Assembly (NCBI GenBank): GCA_902495455.1
Contig: CABUXJ010000002.1
Coordinates: 1 to 64,000 of the forward strand
DNA length: 64,000 nt
Source: an uncultured Prevotella sp.
GTDB taxonomy: Bacteria > Bacteroidota > Bacteroidia > Bacteroidales > Bacteroidaceae
Direction: 5' to 3'
Below the pieces are notes generated by a model. That model did no database searches, was not told the DNA's origin, and worked only from the letters and a program-made list of their open reading frames with translations. The stretch's first letter is position 1. The number at the start of each line of letters is the position of its first letter. Below are positions 8,971 to 18,268 of this stretch, piece by piece. The position numbers and the translations under genes are program-made.

Positions 8971-10947
8971 CTATTTGATGATTATCTTCTTGCCATTGAC
9001 GATATAGACACCATGCTTAGCATCATTTACCGACAATCTGCGACCTGTCAGGTCGTACATAAACGGTGTGCTGTCATCGGATTTGTAGCTGTCAGTCTCT
9101 ATTATGCCGCTGGTGATGGTGTCGAAGTCAGTCGAAGTCAGCGTACGTATTTCATCGGCATTCAACACGCGGCTCCAGGTGAGCAGCTTGCTTCCGTCAT
9201 AAGTACCGGTCTTCACATCGCCGAGAGAAAGACCTTCCACCTCGGTTTGTAAGTCGACAAGTTCGTTCCGATAGAGCGTCAGCAGGCGGCCGTCGTAAGT
9301 CACTGTCATTGTCACTTTGGGCAGTAGGGCGAATGAACCGGTCTCACCGGGAGCCGTGGCGGCACCGCGAATAAGTTTGTCCGTATAGAGGAGACGACTC
9401 GGGCTGCGATAGACGGTGTTGTCAAACTTGAGGTCAAGATTGTATCCATCAGTGACATCGAGCTTCATACGATGCGTATTGAAGAATGTTCCCTGATAGT
9501 CAGCCTTTGTCTTGGGCATGGTGACTTGCATGCTGATGGAGAAGTGCTCGTCATCGGGGCTTGCGCCGACGCCATTGTTCAGGTCCACGGTCTGCACCGG
9601 TAGCTTGCAGTCTGTCCATATAGCAGTAGGAAATGCTCGAGGATAAGTCGAAGTACTGGCCCAGAAGTAATAGTCACCGTTCATCCATGCAAGGCGCAAT
9701 GGTGTACCCGCAGATCCGGGAAGAACAAACGGCCGCACATTGTTTTTCTTCGATTCAGTGGTAAGTTGTGTCTTCGATACAATCTCTCCGTTATCATCAA
9801 TCACATATTTCCAGAGTTCATATACTCCGTTGACGTCAATCTCTCCATCCTTTGTCGGCAACGACACATAGACATCACCTACGTTGTCGGGATCGACAGC
9901 CATTCCCGAGCTGTAGCAACGTTCGCGTGACGACCAGTTCTTGTGGAAGGCATGACCTGCATAGCCAATTTCGGTCTCACGCCATTCGGTACCCGTCCAC
10001 CTTGTATAATAATATGTATGCGTGGTACGTGCATCATCGAGACGTACAAAGAGCACCACGGGATGCCCCTCCTTGTCACTGGTTATCTGCCATACCCAGT
10101 CGCGCATGTCTGTCGGAGTGTCGACCAAGGTCTGCGGGTAGTCCGTCTTGTATGCCTCGGTCTTGTTCACATTGAATGGACCGTCGGCAATGCGCTTGAG
10201 TGTCTCACCGTTGATGTCTTTTAACATAGGGTCACCGCCGTTGATATCAACCACATTGAAGTAGACCCAGTTGGGCATTTCATTGTCAGGATGTCCTGTT
10301 GTATAAGTCAGATAAAGTTTGTCCTTGCCGTTGCTTTGATATTTTGCATAAGGACGGGCACCAGTAGACTGTACCATCTGCTTCGGACCGTAAACGATTT
10401 CCACATCACCGTTGTCATCGGGTAACGTTGTGCGTGCGATGGTCGGATGCCAGTTCTCGCCGCCGCGCCAGCAGATCCAGATGTGATCGGGATCATCGCT
10501 CAAGATGAACGGAGACGGATATGTCGTCTTGTAATTGAACGACATTTTCTTTTCCGGTCCGAGGCTGCTGATGTCACCCGGGCGTTTCGATACGCGATAG
10601 AACATTGTCGACTGGCTGTGATATGAATAAAAAATCATTATACGCTCATCGGGCAACACTAAAAAGGTGGGATTGTCATGATCGTCGGTTTCGAATGCGC
10701 CTCTGACAAGCACCTCCGTCCGTTTGTTCGTCAGCCAATCTATCTGCGTGGCCTTTATCTGTCCGCGCACATCGATATATCCCAACAGAGTGACATCGAT
10801 TGTTTTGTTCTCATTTGAATAATGAAGCGCGCGCGGATCGGCAAACCAGCACCAGGCTCCTTCATTGGCAATGACGTCAGCTGCATGTGTGTACAGTTGC
10901 AAGCTCAGCAATGTGAGCAGAGTCAGTAATATTCTTTGCTTTTTCAT
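8971..10947 (-). CDS. Secreted BNR-repeat beta-propeller enzyme with LamG-like domain and C-terminal sorting-like tail
   Basis: This 658-residue protein has a signal peptide (residues 1-22, ending THA). A BNR_4-type beta-propeller spans about 25-455, with landmarks GAWCWFADPRALHY, DDHDNPTFLVLPDERIMIFYSYH and WHPTIARTTLPDD. A concanavalin/LamG-like domain follows at about 465-605. The last 40 residues (MYDLTGRRL...GVYIVNGKKIIIK) resemble the conserved C-terminal tails of Bacteroidota secreted proteins handled by type IX secretion. BNR_4 propellers include ulvan lyases (PL24/PL25) and GH145 rhamnosidase-like enzymes. The exact activity cannot be fixed here. The start at 10947 is chosen for its signal peptide. 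Confidence 0.8.
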   Translation of the reverse strand: MKKQRILLTLLTLLSLQLYTHAADVIANEGAWCWFADPRALHYSNENKTIDVTLLGYIDVRGQIKATQIDWLTNKRTEVLVRGAFETDDHDNPTFLVLPDERIMIFYSYHSQSTMFYRVSKRPGDISSLGPEKKMSFNYKTTYPSPFILSDDPDHIWICWRGGENWHPTIARTTLPDDNGDVEIVYGPKQMVQSTGARPYAKYQSNGKDKLYLTYTTGHPDNEMPNWVYFNVVDINGGDPMLKDINGETLKRIADGPFNVNKTEAYKTDYPQTLVDTPTDMRDWVWQITSDKEGHPVVLFVRLDDARTTHTYYYTRWTGTEWRETEIGYAGHAFHKNWSSRERCYSSGMAVDPDNVGDVYVSLPTKDGEIDVNGVYELWKYVIDDNGEIVSKTQLTTESKKNNVRPFVLPGSAGTPLRLAWMNGDYYFWASTSTYPRAFPTAIWTDCKLPVQTVDLNNGVGASPDDEHFSISMQVTMPKTKADYQGTFFNTHRMKLDVTDGYNLDLKFDNTVYRSPSRLLYTDKLIRGAATAPGETGSFALLPKVTMTVTYDGRLLTLYRNELVDLQTEVEGLSLGDVKTGTYDGSKLLTWSRVLNADEIRTLTSTDFDTITSGIIETDSYKSDDSTPFMYDLTGRRLSVNDAKHGVYIVNGKKIIIK

Positions 10948-10969
10948 TGTTATATATTTATTTGTATTG

Positions 10970-13909
10970 TTATTCTGCAAAATCTGCTTCAACAATGTGT
11001 AATTCCACACGTCCTGGAGCGTTTTTTATCCGGTCGAGTTCACCGGTCCGACCTCCGGCCAATTCGGTGATGACGGCAAACTTTTCCGAACTCTGTGCCG
11101 GCCCGACCATACGGATGGTGATGCAATCGGTCTCCACGGGATTTTCTATATCAATATTCGCATAACCTAACGTTGCCGGAGTTATACCCTCCCAAAGCAA
11201 TGTTCCGTCGGCAGTCGTGATTTGCAGAGGATAACACTTGCTGCGCCACCCTGTCAGTTTCAGACTTGCATGGCTGACACGTGCCTTGCGCTCCAGTTGA
11301 TAAGCTATCCAGGCGTTATCACGCTCTCCGTCACTCTGCCACTGGCTCAGTTCGTTGTCATCATAACTGTTGCATGCTGTTTCCTGATTGCTCCCCGCCG
11401 TGGCACTAATTGTCCTGATGCCCGTGCGTATATCCTTATAGGAAGGTGTGGCTGGAGTCTCTCCCTTGGTCAGGTTCAGGGGGAGCAGGCCGGAAGCGGA
11501 CGGTGTCTTGGTCGTGATATTGATGTCTGCGGCAATCAATCCGTCAGCCTCGGCATGCACCGTGATGGTTCCCGGCGTAGTGGTGGAGCGTATGATGATA
11601 CGGTTGATGCCACACTCCACGGGGATTGTCTTCGCCGACATGTAGTTGTCTGACCGGCGCTGTTCTTCGGCAGACAGTTCTTTTCTGCGGGCAATGCCAC
11701 CAAGCCACTCTGCGGGACCACTGACGTTGAAGTGGATGTCGCGGTTGTCGAGCGGACAACGACGGCCTTTGTCATCGACGACCTCCACGTCGATGAGAGC
11801 CAGGTCGCTGCCGTCGGCTTGCATGCCTTGCGGGTTTTTTATTGTCGTAAGTTTCAGACGTACCGGTTTGCCGATTGTCTCGAGGGTGTAACGCGACGTT
11901 TCTATCCCGCCGGTATGACTGACAGCGGTCAATATGCCTGGCTCATAGCGCACTGAGTCGAAAGAGAAAAGCCACTCATGACTGCGTTTGCCCTTGCCGA
12001 GACTCTTTCCGTTCAGAAAGAGTTCCACTTCATCTCCTGTGCTTGCGACATAGACCGGTTTCACGACAGCTTTGGCTTCGGCAGTGTCTGAAGGAATACC
12101 GTAATTCCAATGTCCGATGATATACGTTCTGTCGACTTCCGGCGATACCCATCCGTCCCACATCAGTTGATGTACATAAAAGGCATCCTTTGGCAGACGC
12201 ATGGCATCGACCACTCCGCTGACACGATAATTCATTTCGCTGCGACCATAGGTGTTTGTGTCACTGAATACGATTTTGGCTCCGCCGGAAGACACACGTC
12301 GTCCGGTTCCGGGACGTACCTGCCAGTACTCATGCCAGCGGCGGATCAGTTCTACGGCAAACTCGTCGTTGTTCTGATTATATGCCGGCACGGGCTTTCC
12401 GTTCAGCAGCGGTCCATCGCCGTGACGGTGGAAAGGGTAACTGTAGTTATCCCAATACATACGGTAGGCTTCGTCGCGACAGTACTCCATAGCCCACATG
12501 GGCTTCTCGGCCGACTTGTTGATATAGAGCATCTCGCCACCATACTCGGCTTCACTGATGTCGAGCATCTCGCGGCTACCGATGGCACGACCGCCGAAAG
12601 GGTCATACTGGTCGCGGATGTCGCGCAACTCGATCATGTGTTCACGACTTATAGACTCATTGCCCCCTTCATAGAAAAGTATCGAGGGAGAATTGCGGTT
12701 GTAGATAATGGCATCGCGCATCAGCTCTGTGCGCTGTGTCCAGCGGCGTCCCTCCACATCGCGTTCGGCATCGCCGGCGGGCATTGCCTGTGGCATGCCC
12801 ACACGGTCGCACGACTCGATGTCTTGACGTCCGGGGGTGACGTGCATCCAGCGATAGATATTGCCACCGCTTTCCACACAGAGACGGTTGCTGTAGTCGC
12901 TCAGCCAAGCCGGCACATCGGTACCGACGGCCGGCCACTCGTTTGAAGATCGTTGGGCGTAGCCGTGCATCATGATGCAACGGTCATTAAGATAGATTTT
13001 GCCGTTCTTGAACTCTGTTTTGCGGAATCCCGTACGGATGATGCTTGTATCGCTGCCGACAGTCGTTTCCACTGTGTACAGATAGCCATATCCCCATGAC
13101 CAGAAGTGTAACCCGTCCATAGATTGCTGCGCTTTCAGTGTGCGCATCTCGCCGGGCATGAGAGTGGCTGTCTCTCCGGTGAATCGTGCCACTTCATGCC
13201 CATTTGCGTCACGCACGAGTGCGCTCAGTGTCACGGTGGTCTTGGTCGGACTGTCATTCTTTACCTGACTTTCGACGTGGACCACGGCCTTCCGGGCTGC
13301 AATGTCGTAGCCGGTGGCATAAACATATGTACCGGTAGTACCGAGATTGGAGTAGAGAGGCAGTGTCTGATAGACTAGCGGAGACGTGTGCAGCCAAACG
13401 TTCTTCACGATGCCGCCATAGTTTACATTGAAGTTGCGATCGTTCCACTGGAATGTGCTGCCGGTCGAGCGTTCATGATAACGCCAGTTGTTGTCCACAC
13501 GCACAGCCAGCACGTTTTCCCCATCTTTTTTTATATATGGTGTCAGATCAAAACCGAAAGCCATCACTCCGTTCTCTGAGCATCCCAGGTGGTGACCGTT
13601 CAGATAGACATCAGCGGCCTGGCGCACACCTTCGAACTCGATGAACACCTTTTCTCCCTCTGCCTTAAAATGTTTGCGATACCAAACCACGGTGTCGCGG
13701 TGCTCATGTATAAATTTGCTGTAAGCGTCATTCTCATTCCAGGCATGAGGCACGGTGACGCGTTGCCACAGGTTGTCGTCCAACGACGGTTGTTCGGCTC
13801 CGCTGATGTCACCAACGGTCATAAGCCATCCGGCATTAAAGTTTTTCTTTTCTGCCGCACCAGTCATAACGGTCATCAGCAGAAGCCAGAAAGTTAGTAA
13901 TTGTCTCAT
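10970..13909 (-). CDS. Secreted GH2 family beta-glycosidase with C-terminal discoidin-like domain
   Basis: This 979-residue protein has a signal peptide (MRQLLTFWLLLMTVMTGAA). The domain order is GH2 sugar-binding (about 22-190, with VTVPHAWNENDA and YRKHF), an immunoglobulin-like domain, a TIM barrel, further beta domains, and an F5/8 type C (discoidin)-like domain in the last 130 residues or so. The acid/base is E418 in FYEGGNES and the nucleophile is probably E475 in MWAMEYCRDE. GH2 covers beta-galactosidases, glucuronidases and mannosidases, and specificity is not evident. It is the first gene of the four-enzyme operon, with a TACCTTTG promoter box at 13941-13948. Confidence 0.88.
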   Translation of the reverse strand: MRQLLTFWLLLMTVMTGAAEKKNFNAGWLMTVGDISGAEQPSLDDNLWQRVTVPHAWNENDAYSKFIHEHRDTVVWYRKHFKAEGEKVFIEFEGVRQAADVYLNGHHLGCSENGVMAFGFDLTPYIKKDGENVLAVRVDNNWRYHERSTGSTFQWNDRNFNVNYGGIVKNVWLHTSPLVYQTLPLYSNLGTTGTYVYATGYDIAARKAVVHVESQVKNDSPTKTTVTLSALVRDANGHEVARFTGETATLMPGEMRTLKAQQSMDGLHFWSWGYGYLYTVETTVGSDTSIIRTGFRKTEFKNGKIYLNDRCIMMHGYAQRSSNEWPAVGTDVPAWLSDYSNRLCVESGGNIYRWMHVTPGRQDIESCDRVGMPQAMPAGDAERDVEGRRWTQRTELMRDAIIYNRNSPSILFYEGGNESISREHMIELRDIRDQYDPFGGRAIGSREMLDISEAEYGGEMLYINKSAEKPMWAMEYCRDEAYRMYWDNYSYPFHRHGDGPLLNGKPVPAYNQNNDEFAVELIRRWHEYWQVRPGTGRRVSSGGAKIVFSDTNTYGRSEMNYRVSGVVDAMRLPKDAFYVHQLMWDGWVSPEVDRTYIIGHWNYGIPSDTAEAKAVVKPVYVASTGDEVELFLNGKSLGKGKRSHEWLFSFDSVRYEPGILTAVSHTGGIETSRYTLETIGKPVRLKLTTIKNPQGMQADGSDLALIDVEVVDDKGRRCPLDNRDIHFNVSGPAEWLGGIARRKELSAEEQRRSDNYMSAKTIPVECGINRIIIRSTTTPGTITVHAEADGLIAADINITTKTPSASGLLPLNLTKGETPATPSYKDIRTGIRTISATAGSNQETACNSYDDNELSQWQSDGERDNAWIAYQLERKARVSHASLKLTGWRSKCYPLQITTADGTLLWEGITPATLGYANIDIENPVETDCITIRMVGPAQSSEKFAVITELAGGRTGELDRIKNAPGRVELHIVEADFAE

Positions 13910-13940
13910 TGGTTTATATACATTTTGTTTTTTGATAATG

Positions 13941-13948
13941 CAAAGGTA
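13941..13948 (-). promoter_or_regulatory. -7 promoter element of the glycoside hydrolase operon
   Basis: TACCTTTG on the minus strand, 31 bases before the GH2 ATG. It is the only good TAnnTTTG match upstream of the four-gene run, and the likely target of the divergent AraC-type regulator. The 300 bases beyond it (to about 14258) hold no gene I can support. Confidence 0.6.
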
Positions 13949-14258
13949 AATTTGTAGTTTTGGATGTTCGTCCGGTATTGTTGCAGATATGCTCCAAATT
14001 TGTTGCAAAATACGCTGAAATGGGGAAATGCAACATTTTTACTCCCTGTCTTGCAACATTTTCAGAACATGATGATTGTTTTTTATCTGCTGTTTGTGAG
14101 ACTTCTTGATGTCATGCCACCGGTCAGGTGTCTTGTTAAAATCTTGCGTGTGAATCTGCTTTTGAGTAGAATGTGTTTTTTTGCATGCCGACATCCTGAG
14201 TTACAAATCGGGCAGAGCAAGTGGCCATTTTAGAATCTATTTTGTCCGCAAAATTCCT

Positions 14259-14640
14259 AATGTAACGGCCAAAATTCAGGGGACTTTCTGAATTTTTTCC
14301 GACTCGTTTTCAAATATCGCGAAAAAAGGAACGGTAAAATCAATGTCGTTTTTTGATAAAATATTTACTGTTTTTGCAACTCGCTGACAAATAGCCACTT
14401 GTAAGTGACACATGTTTTTCTTCTCTTTGATGAGGTTCCCGATGGTTCGTCGTCGCAGCCTTATTGCATTGCAACGGGGCCCTTATTGCATTGCAACGGC
14501 ATTGTCATTGCAACCCAACGGCAATGCCGTTGTACCCTCGCGGAGGCCTTACGGCAGGATAATGTGACTTTTGTTTGACAATAATGGCGTTTTTGCGGTG
14601 ATAAAAAAACGAAGTTTTAGCAAATCAGGAAAAATCGGGC
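14259..14640. repeat. Family B composite repeat, diverged copy (B1)
   Basis: The left flank holds AATTCAGGGGACTTTCTGAA, TCAAATATCGCGAA and a CTGTTTTTGCAACT segment, all matching B2 (38012-38468) and B3 (57099-57545). The core at 14458-14560 alternates TTATTGCATTGCAACGGGGC-like units and ends in GGCCTTACGGCA, as in the other copies. It is more diverged than B2 and B3. It fills the space between the GH2 promoter and the regulator gene. The remaining sequence to 15016 shows no supported gene. Confidence 0.65.
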
Positions 14641-15016
14641 AGGGACGCAATCGTAGGGGCTTCTTTTGCGTATATCTGATGTTTGTTGCTGATTATCAAT
14701 GCTTTGTGTGTGGGTAACCGCGGAAACTTGTCCCGGTTAAAGCAGATTTCGCTCATCGAGCACAATCTCCTGTTCTATATTTATTAACACTGTTACAGCG
14801 CTTTTTCGCATCTGATTTTTTGCAGGATAGTCTCGTAAGGCCTCCGTTGGTCACAACGTCGCTCCGGACCGAGATTTCTTGCAGATCACATTTTGTAAAG
14901 ATATGTGATTGTGTGTTTCTCCTGCCGCATCCTTTTTGGTCGTGTCCGCTCGCGAGCCACTGCGACTTTTTGAGTCGTTTTTGAGTCGTTAAGCCAACGA
15001 AGTCATTTTTTTTACG

Positions 15017-15024
15017 TAATTTTG
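15017..15024 (+). promoter_or_regulatory. -7 promoter element of the AraC-type regulator
   Basis: TAATTTTG lies only 6 bases before the ATG at 15031, so the transcript would start at or next to the start codon (leaderless or nearly so). Confidence 0.5.
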
Positions 15025-15030
15025 TAGGCG

Positions 15031-16587
15031 ATGAAACGAAAAATATGTGTACTGCTGCTATGCTCAATCTGTCTCCTGGTATTGGGACAGGACAGTATGA
15101 CGGTGCTTGATATGCGCGACGGACTGCCCGAAAACCGCATACGCTCCATCTGTCAATTGGCAGACGGGCGGATAGTCATTGCCACGACGGCTACAGTCGA
15201 GGTGTATGACGGTACACGTTTTCGCTCTATCCTCTTGCCGCCACAAAAGGCTTATCCCCTGCCTGATTATGCAGGTGCACGACAGATGACATGCGACACT
15301 TTGGATCACATATTCCTGCGCAACGACCACACGCTCTACGTCATTGACATCCGTCACAACGAGGTGGTGGACAATGTGGGCTTGTTGCTGAAACGGTTGC
15401 AACTGACAGATGTTGATATCTCTAAATGGCCCGTCAGCCCGATGTACACAGGTGATACAACCGCATTGTTGCACGACTGCTATGGCGGCAAATGGTTATG
15501 TACGAAAGAGAATGGCATACTGTACACAAACGCACGGCGTGCACGCCAGTTTACGACTACGGCCGACTCGTTTGTCTATAAGCGGCTGCCTAATTTTGTG
15601 TCGCCCCAATCCCGTTTGTTGTCAACCCGATATGCTCCGTCGGCAACAAACTGTACGCTTGATACCGATGAATATTCTTATTTGGGAACACGAAACGGCA
15701 TATTCATCATAAATCGTAACAGTGATCTCGTGGCAATCATTAACAAAGATTACGGCCTGCAGACCAATAACATCGCCGCTCTTCTGGCTGACAACAACGG
15801 TGATGTGTGGGCAGCCACAGCCGGTGGCGGGATTACAAGGCTACACATTCTAGGGCGTGACTCGTTCAGCATCGTAAACTACGGCAAACCTGACGGCATA
15901 CGGACCGACAATCAGGAATTTCGCACTTGCCAGATGCATTGCGACGCGGTTTCAGGGCTGTTCACCGTGGGGTTCGTTGGTGGTACGGTCAAATTCCATC
16001 CCGATTCCATTACGGCTCCACGCTATACATTCCGATTTCCTGCAATCAAAGAACCCTCTGAACGCAACCGAACCAATATTCTATACATATTGTCTGTGTC
16101 GGGGCTGATTGTGATTGTCACGGCGATACTTTTTCTAAGGCGAAAACGATCAAAATCATTGACTAGGCCAGTAGTCCGACAGGCAGCGGCATGTCCCGGT
16201 CCAATGATCGCCCCGACAGAGCAAATGCCGGTCATTGAAAAAATAGCGCCTCTTTCGGGCAATGAAATCTTCTTATCGAAACTAAAGAATATCATAGAGC
16301 AACATCTGGACGATGAAAACTTCTCTGTCCAACTGTTGAGCGAACTGATGGCAATGGACCGTACGGTGCTCTATCGCCGCATGCAACAGCTGACGGGAAT
16401 TGCTCCGTCGGTATATATCAAACAGATACGCATGGAGAAAGCCAAAAGACTGCTGTGTGAGACCGAAATGTCTATCAGCGACATAGCCATGAAGACGGGA
16501 TTCTCCACTACCAAATATTTCTCTTCTTCATTCAAGGAGATGACGGGTATGTCGCCCAAAACTTTCAGGGAAAAGACAACGGGGTAA
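15031..16587 (+). CDS. Membrane-anchored AraC-type regulator with periplasmic propeller-like sensor (reduced HTCS)
   Basis: A 518-residue protein with a signal peptide (1-19) and a periplasmic region (about 20-345). That region holds degenerate two-component propeller repeats such as MRDGLPENRIRSICQLADGRIVIAT and YGLQTNNIAALLADNNGDVWAAT. One transmembrane helix (349-369) and an RKRSK stop-transfer follow, then a linker and a C-terminal AraC helix-turn-helix domain (about 412-515, with SISDIAMKTGFSTTKYFSSSFKEMTG). The histidine kinase, ATPase and receiver domains of classical hybrid two-component systems are absent: the TM is joined to the DNA-binding domain by about 40 residues. It diverges from the glycoside hydrolase operon and probably senses a breakdown product of that operon's substrate. 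Confidence 0.85.
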   Translation: MKRKICVLLLCSICLLVLGQDSMTVLDMRDGLPENRIRSICQLADGRIVIATTATVEVYDGTRFRSILLPPQKAYPLPDYAGARQMTCDTLDHIFLRNDHTLYVIDIRHNEVVDNVGLLLKRLQLTDVDISKWPVSPMYTGDTTALLHDCYGGKWLCTKENGILYTNARRARQFTTTADSFVYKRLPNFVSPQSRLLSTRYAPSATNCTLDTDEYSYLGTRNGIFIINRNSDLVAIINKDYGLQTNNIAALLADNNGDVWAATAGGGITRLHILGRDSFSIVNYGKPDGIRTDNQEFRTCQMHCDAVSGLFTVGFVGGTVKFHPDSITAPRYTFRFPAIKEPSERNRTNILYILSVSGLIVIVTAILFLRRKRSKSLTRPVVRQAAACPGPMIAPTEQMPVIEKIAPLSGNEIFLSKLKNIIEQHLDDENFSVQLLSELMAMDRTVLYRRMQQLTGIAPSVYIKQIRMEKAKRLLCETEMSISDIAMKTGFSTTKYFSSSFKEMTGMSPKTFREKTTG

Positions 16588-16747
16588 CCCGACGGCTGCC
16601 GCAATCATACACGATACGTTATTAATATATAAATGATTAAGAACGATGGCGTCTTAATTTGTGACATATAACAAATGGACATCACCGCCACTAAAATGTT
16701 TTTTTATGTTCCTTATCTGTTTTGCTTCCTTTTTCGGTCTTTTATTG

Positions 16748-16755
16748 TATCTTTG
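16748..16755 (+). promoter_or_regulatory. -7 promoter element of the exbB operon
   Basis: TATCTTTG, 114 bases upstream of the exbB ATG, leaving a fairly long leader. The rest of the 282-base gap after the regulator gene shows no other feature. Confidence 0.65.
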
Positions 16756-16869
16756 CAGCTGAGAAAAAACAACGACGTTGCTGCTCCACGGATAATGGTT
16801 TCGTATCAGGACTGACAAAGGTTTTGGCGTCCGGGGCGGCATAATAAACGTATATACGAAAGAAAGAAG

Positions 16870-17736
16870 ATGAAGAAGAGTATTGCATTGCTGGCTGTCA
16901 GTGTCCTCTTGGCGGGCGGTCCCGTAGCAATGGCACAGGACGTGAAGTCGGCGGAGCCGGCGGCCGCAGCGGTGGCGGACACCGCTGCGACGGTAGCGGC
17001 GGACTCCATTGCCGGCAGCGAATATGAAGAAGCGTTGGAGGAGGACGGTGACGACTTGGCTGCGGCTGGGGCCGAAAGCACTGGCATACACCGGACGCTG
17101 AAGACGAAGTTTGTCGAAGGTGCGGCGGGATTTATGTCGCTCGTGGCCGTAGCCCTTGTGCTCGGTCTGGCCTTCTGTATCGAACGCATCATATATCTGA
17201 CCCTGTCCGAGATTAATGCCAAGCGGCTCATGGAGGACATCAGCCGCCACGTGGAGGCCGGCGACATCGAAGGGGCGAAGGACCTCTGCCGCGACACGCG
17301 CGGACCGGTGGCCTCGATATGCTATCAGGGACTGCTGCGCATCAGCGACACGATGGAGAACATCGAGCGTTCGATAATCTCCTACGGTTCGGTGCAGTCG
17401 GCCAATCTCGAGCGCGGATGCTCGTGGATAACGCTCTTCATCTCCATCGCGCCGTCACTGGGCTTTCTCGGTACCGTGATAGGCATGGTGATGGCCTTCG
17501 ACCAAATACGTCTGGCCGGCGACATCAACGCCACCATCGTGGCATCGGGCATGAAGGTGGCCCTGATAACGACCATATTCGGTATCATCGTGGCCATCGT
17601 GCTGCAGCTGTTCTACAACTACATTCTTTCGAAGATAGAGCACCTGACCTCGCAGATGGAGGAATCGGCCATCTCGCTGATGGACATGATCATGAAATAT
17701 AAACTGACCCACGATGACAGCACGCCCGAAAAATGA
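16870..17736 (+). CDS. exbB: MotA/TolQ/ExbB proton channel family protein
   Basis: This 288-residue protein starts with a cleavable-looking signal peptide (ending AMAQD, residues 20-24) and an Ala/Glu/Asp-rich segment (25-75). The three ExbB/TolQ membrane helices follow (about 87-107, 185-209, 228-251). The family signature is in APSLGFLGTVIGMVMAFDQI and MKVALITTIFGIIVAIVLQ. With ExbD it forms the proton-driven stator complex that powers TonB. It is first in a four-gene operon; the next gene starts 23 bases before its stop codon. The extra extracytoplasmic N terminus is common in Bacteroidota ExbB proteins. Confidence 0.93.
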   Translation: MKKSIALLAVSVLLAGGPVAMAQDVKSAEPAAAAVADTAATVAADSIAGSEYEEALEEDGDDLAAAGAESTGIHRTLKTKFVEGAAGFMSLVAVALVLGLAFCIERIIYLTLSEINAKRLMEDISRHVEAGDIEGAKDLCRDTRGPVASICYQGLLRISDTMENIERSIISYGSVQSANLERGCSWITLFISIAPSLGFLGTVIGMVMAFDQIRLAGDINATIVASGMKVALITTIFGIIVAIVLQLFYNYILSKIEHLTSQMEESAISLMDMIMKYKLTHDDSTPEK

Positions 17737-18265
17737 CCGCCGCCGGCATGATGCCCTACGCATATCCACGGCGGTGAGGACGGCGCTGATAGTCATCGCG
17801 GCCGTCATCTTCGCCGCGTTCTTTCTCGTCGGCTATGAAATGCCGTTTGAGGACAACCCGCAGTTTGCGGCACCACTGTTCACCGACGCCGTCATCTGGC
17901 TCATCTATGTCCTTGCCGGAATGGCGCTTGTCGCCACGGCTGTGTCGATCGGCCACACAATCCGGACGCGTGCCTATTCTTCCGTGACGTCCACGGGTGT
18001 GCCGGTCGGGCGTATCGCTGTCAGCATGGTGTCGCTGCTCGTGCTGACTCTGTCGCTGTCGTTCGCCTTCGGCTCCACCGAACCGCTGCCGGTCAACGGC
18101 CATACATTCTCGTCGGCTATATGGTTGCGGCTTGCCGACATGTTCATCATCACATCGGCCGTGCTCATCGGTGTGGCGATAGCGGCCGTAACGTTCGGTA
18201 TGTCGGGACTAAACCGGAAGTTGAATGACCACGGCAGAAACACCGCAACAACACCAAAACCGTAG
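17714..18265 (+). CDS. Four-helix membrane protein of unknown function in the exbB-exbD operon
   Basis: A 183-residue protein with four predicted transmembrane helices (about 22-41, 58-79, 100-120, 141-163). It has a basic N terminus (TARPKNDRRRRH) and a polar C-terminal tail. No catalytic motif is visible and I do not recognise a named family. It overlaps the end of exbB by 23 bases and ends 3 bases before the first exbD, so translation of all three is probably coupled. Its place between channel and transducer subunits suggests an accessory subunit of the ExbBD complex, by context only. Confidence 0.8.
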   Translation: MTARPKNDRRRHDALRISTAVRTALIVIAAVIFAAFFLVGYEMPFEDNPQFAAPLFTDAVIWLIYVLAGMALVATAVSIGHTIRTRAYSSVTSTGVPVGRIAVSMVSLLVLTLSLSFAFGSTEPLPVNGHTFSSAIWLRLADMFIITSAVLIGVAIAAVTFGMSGLNRKLNDHGRNTATTPKP

Positions 18266-18268
18266 CTT

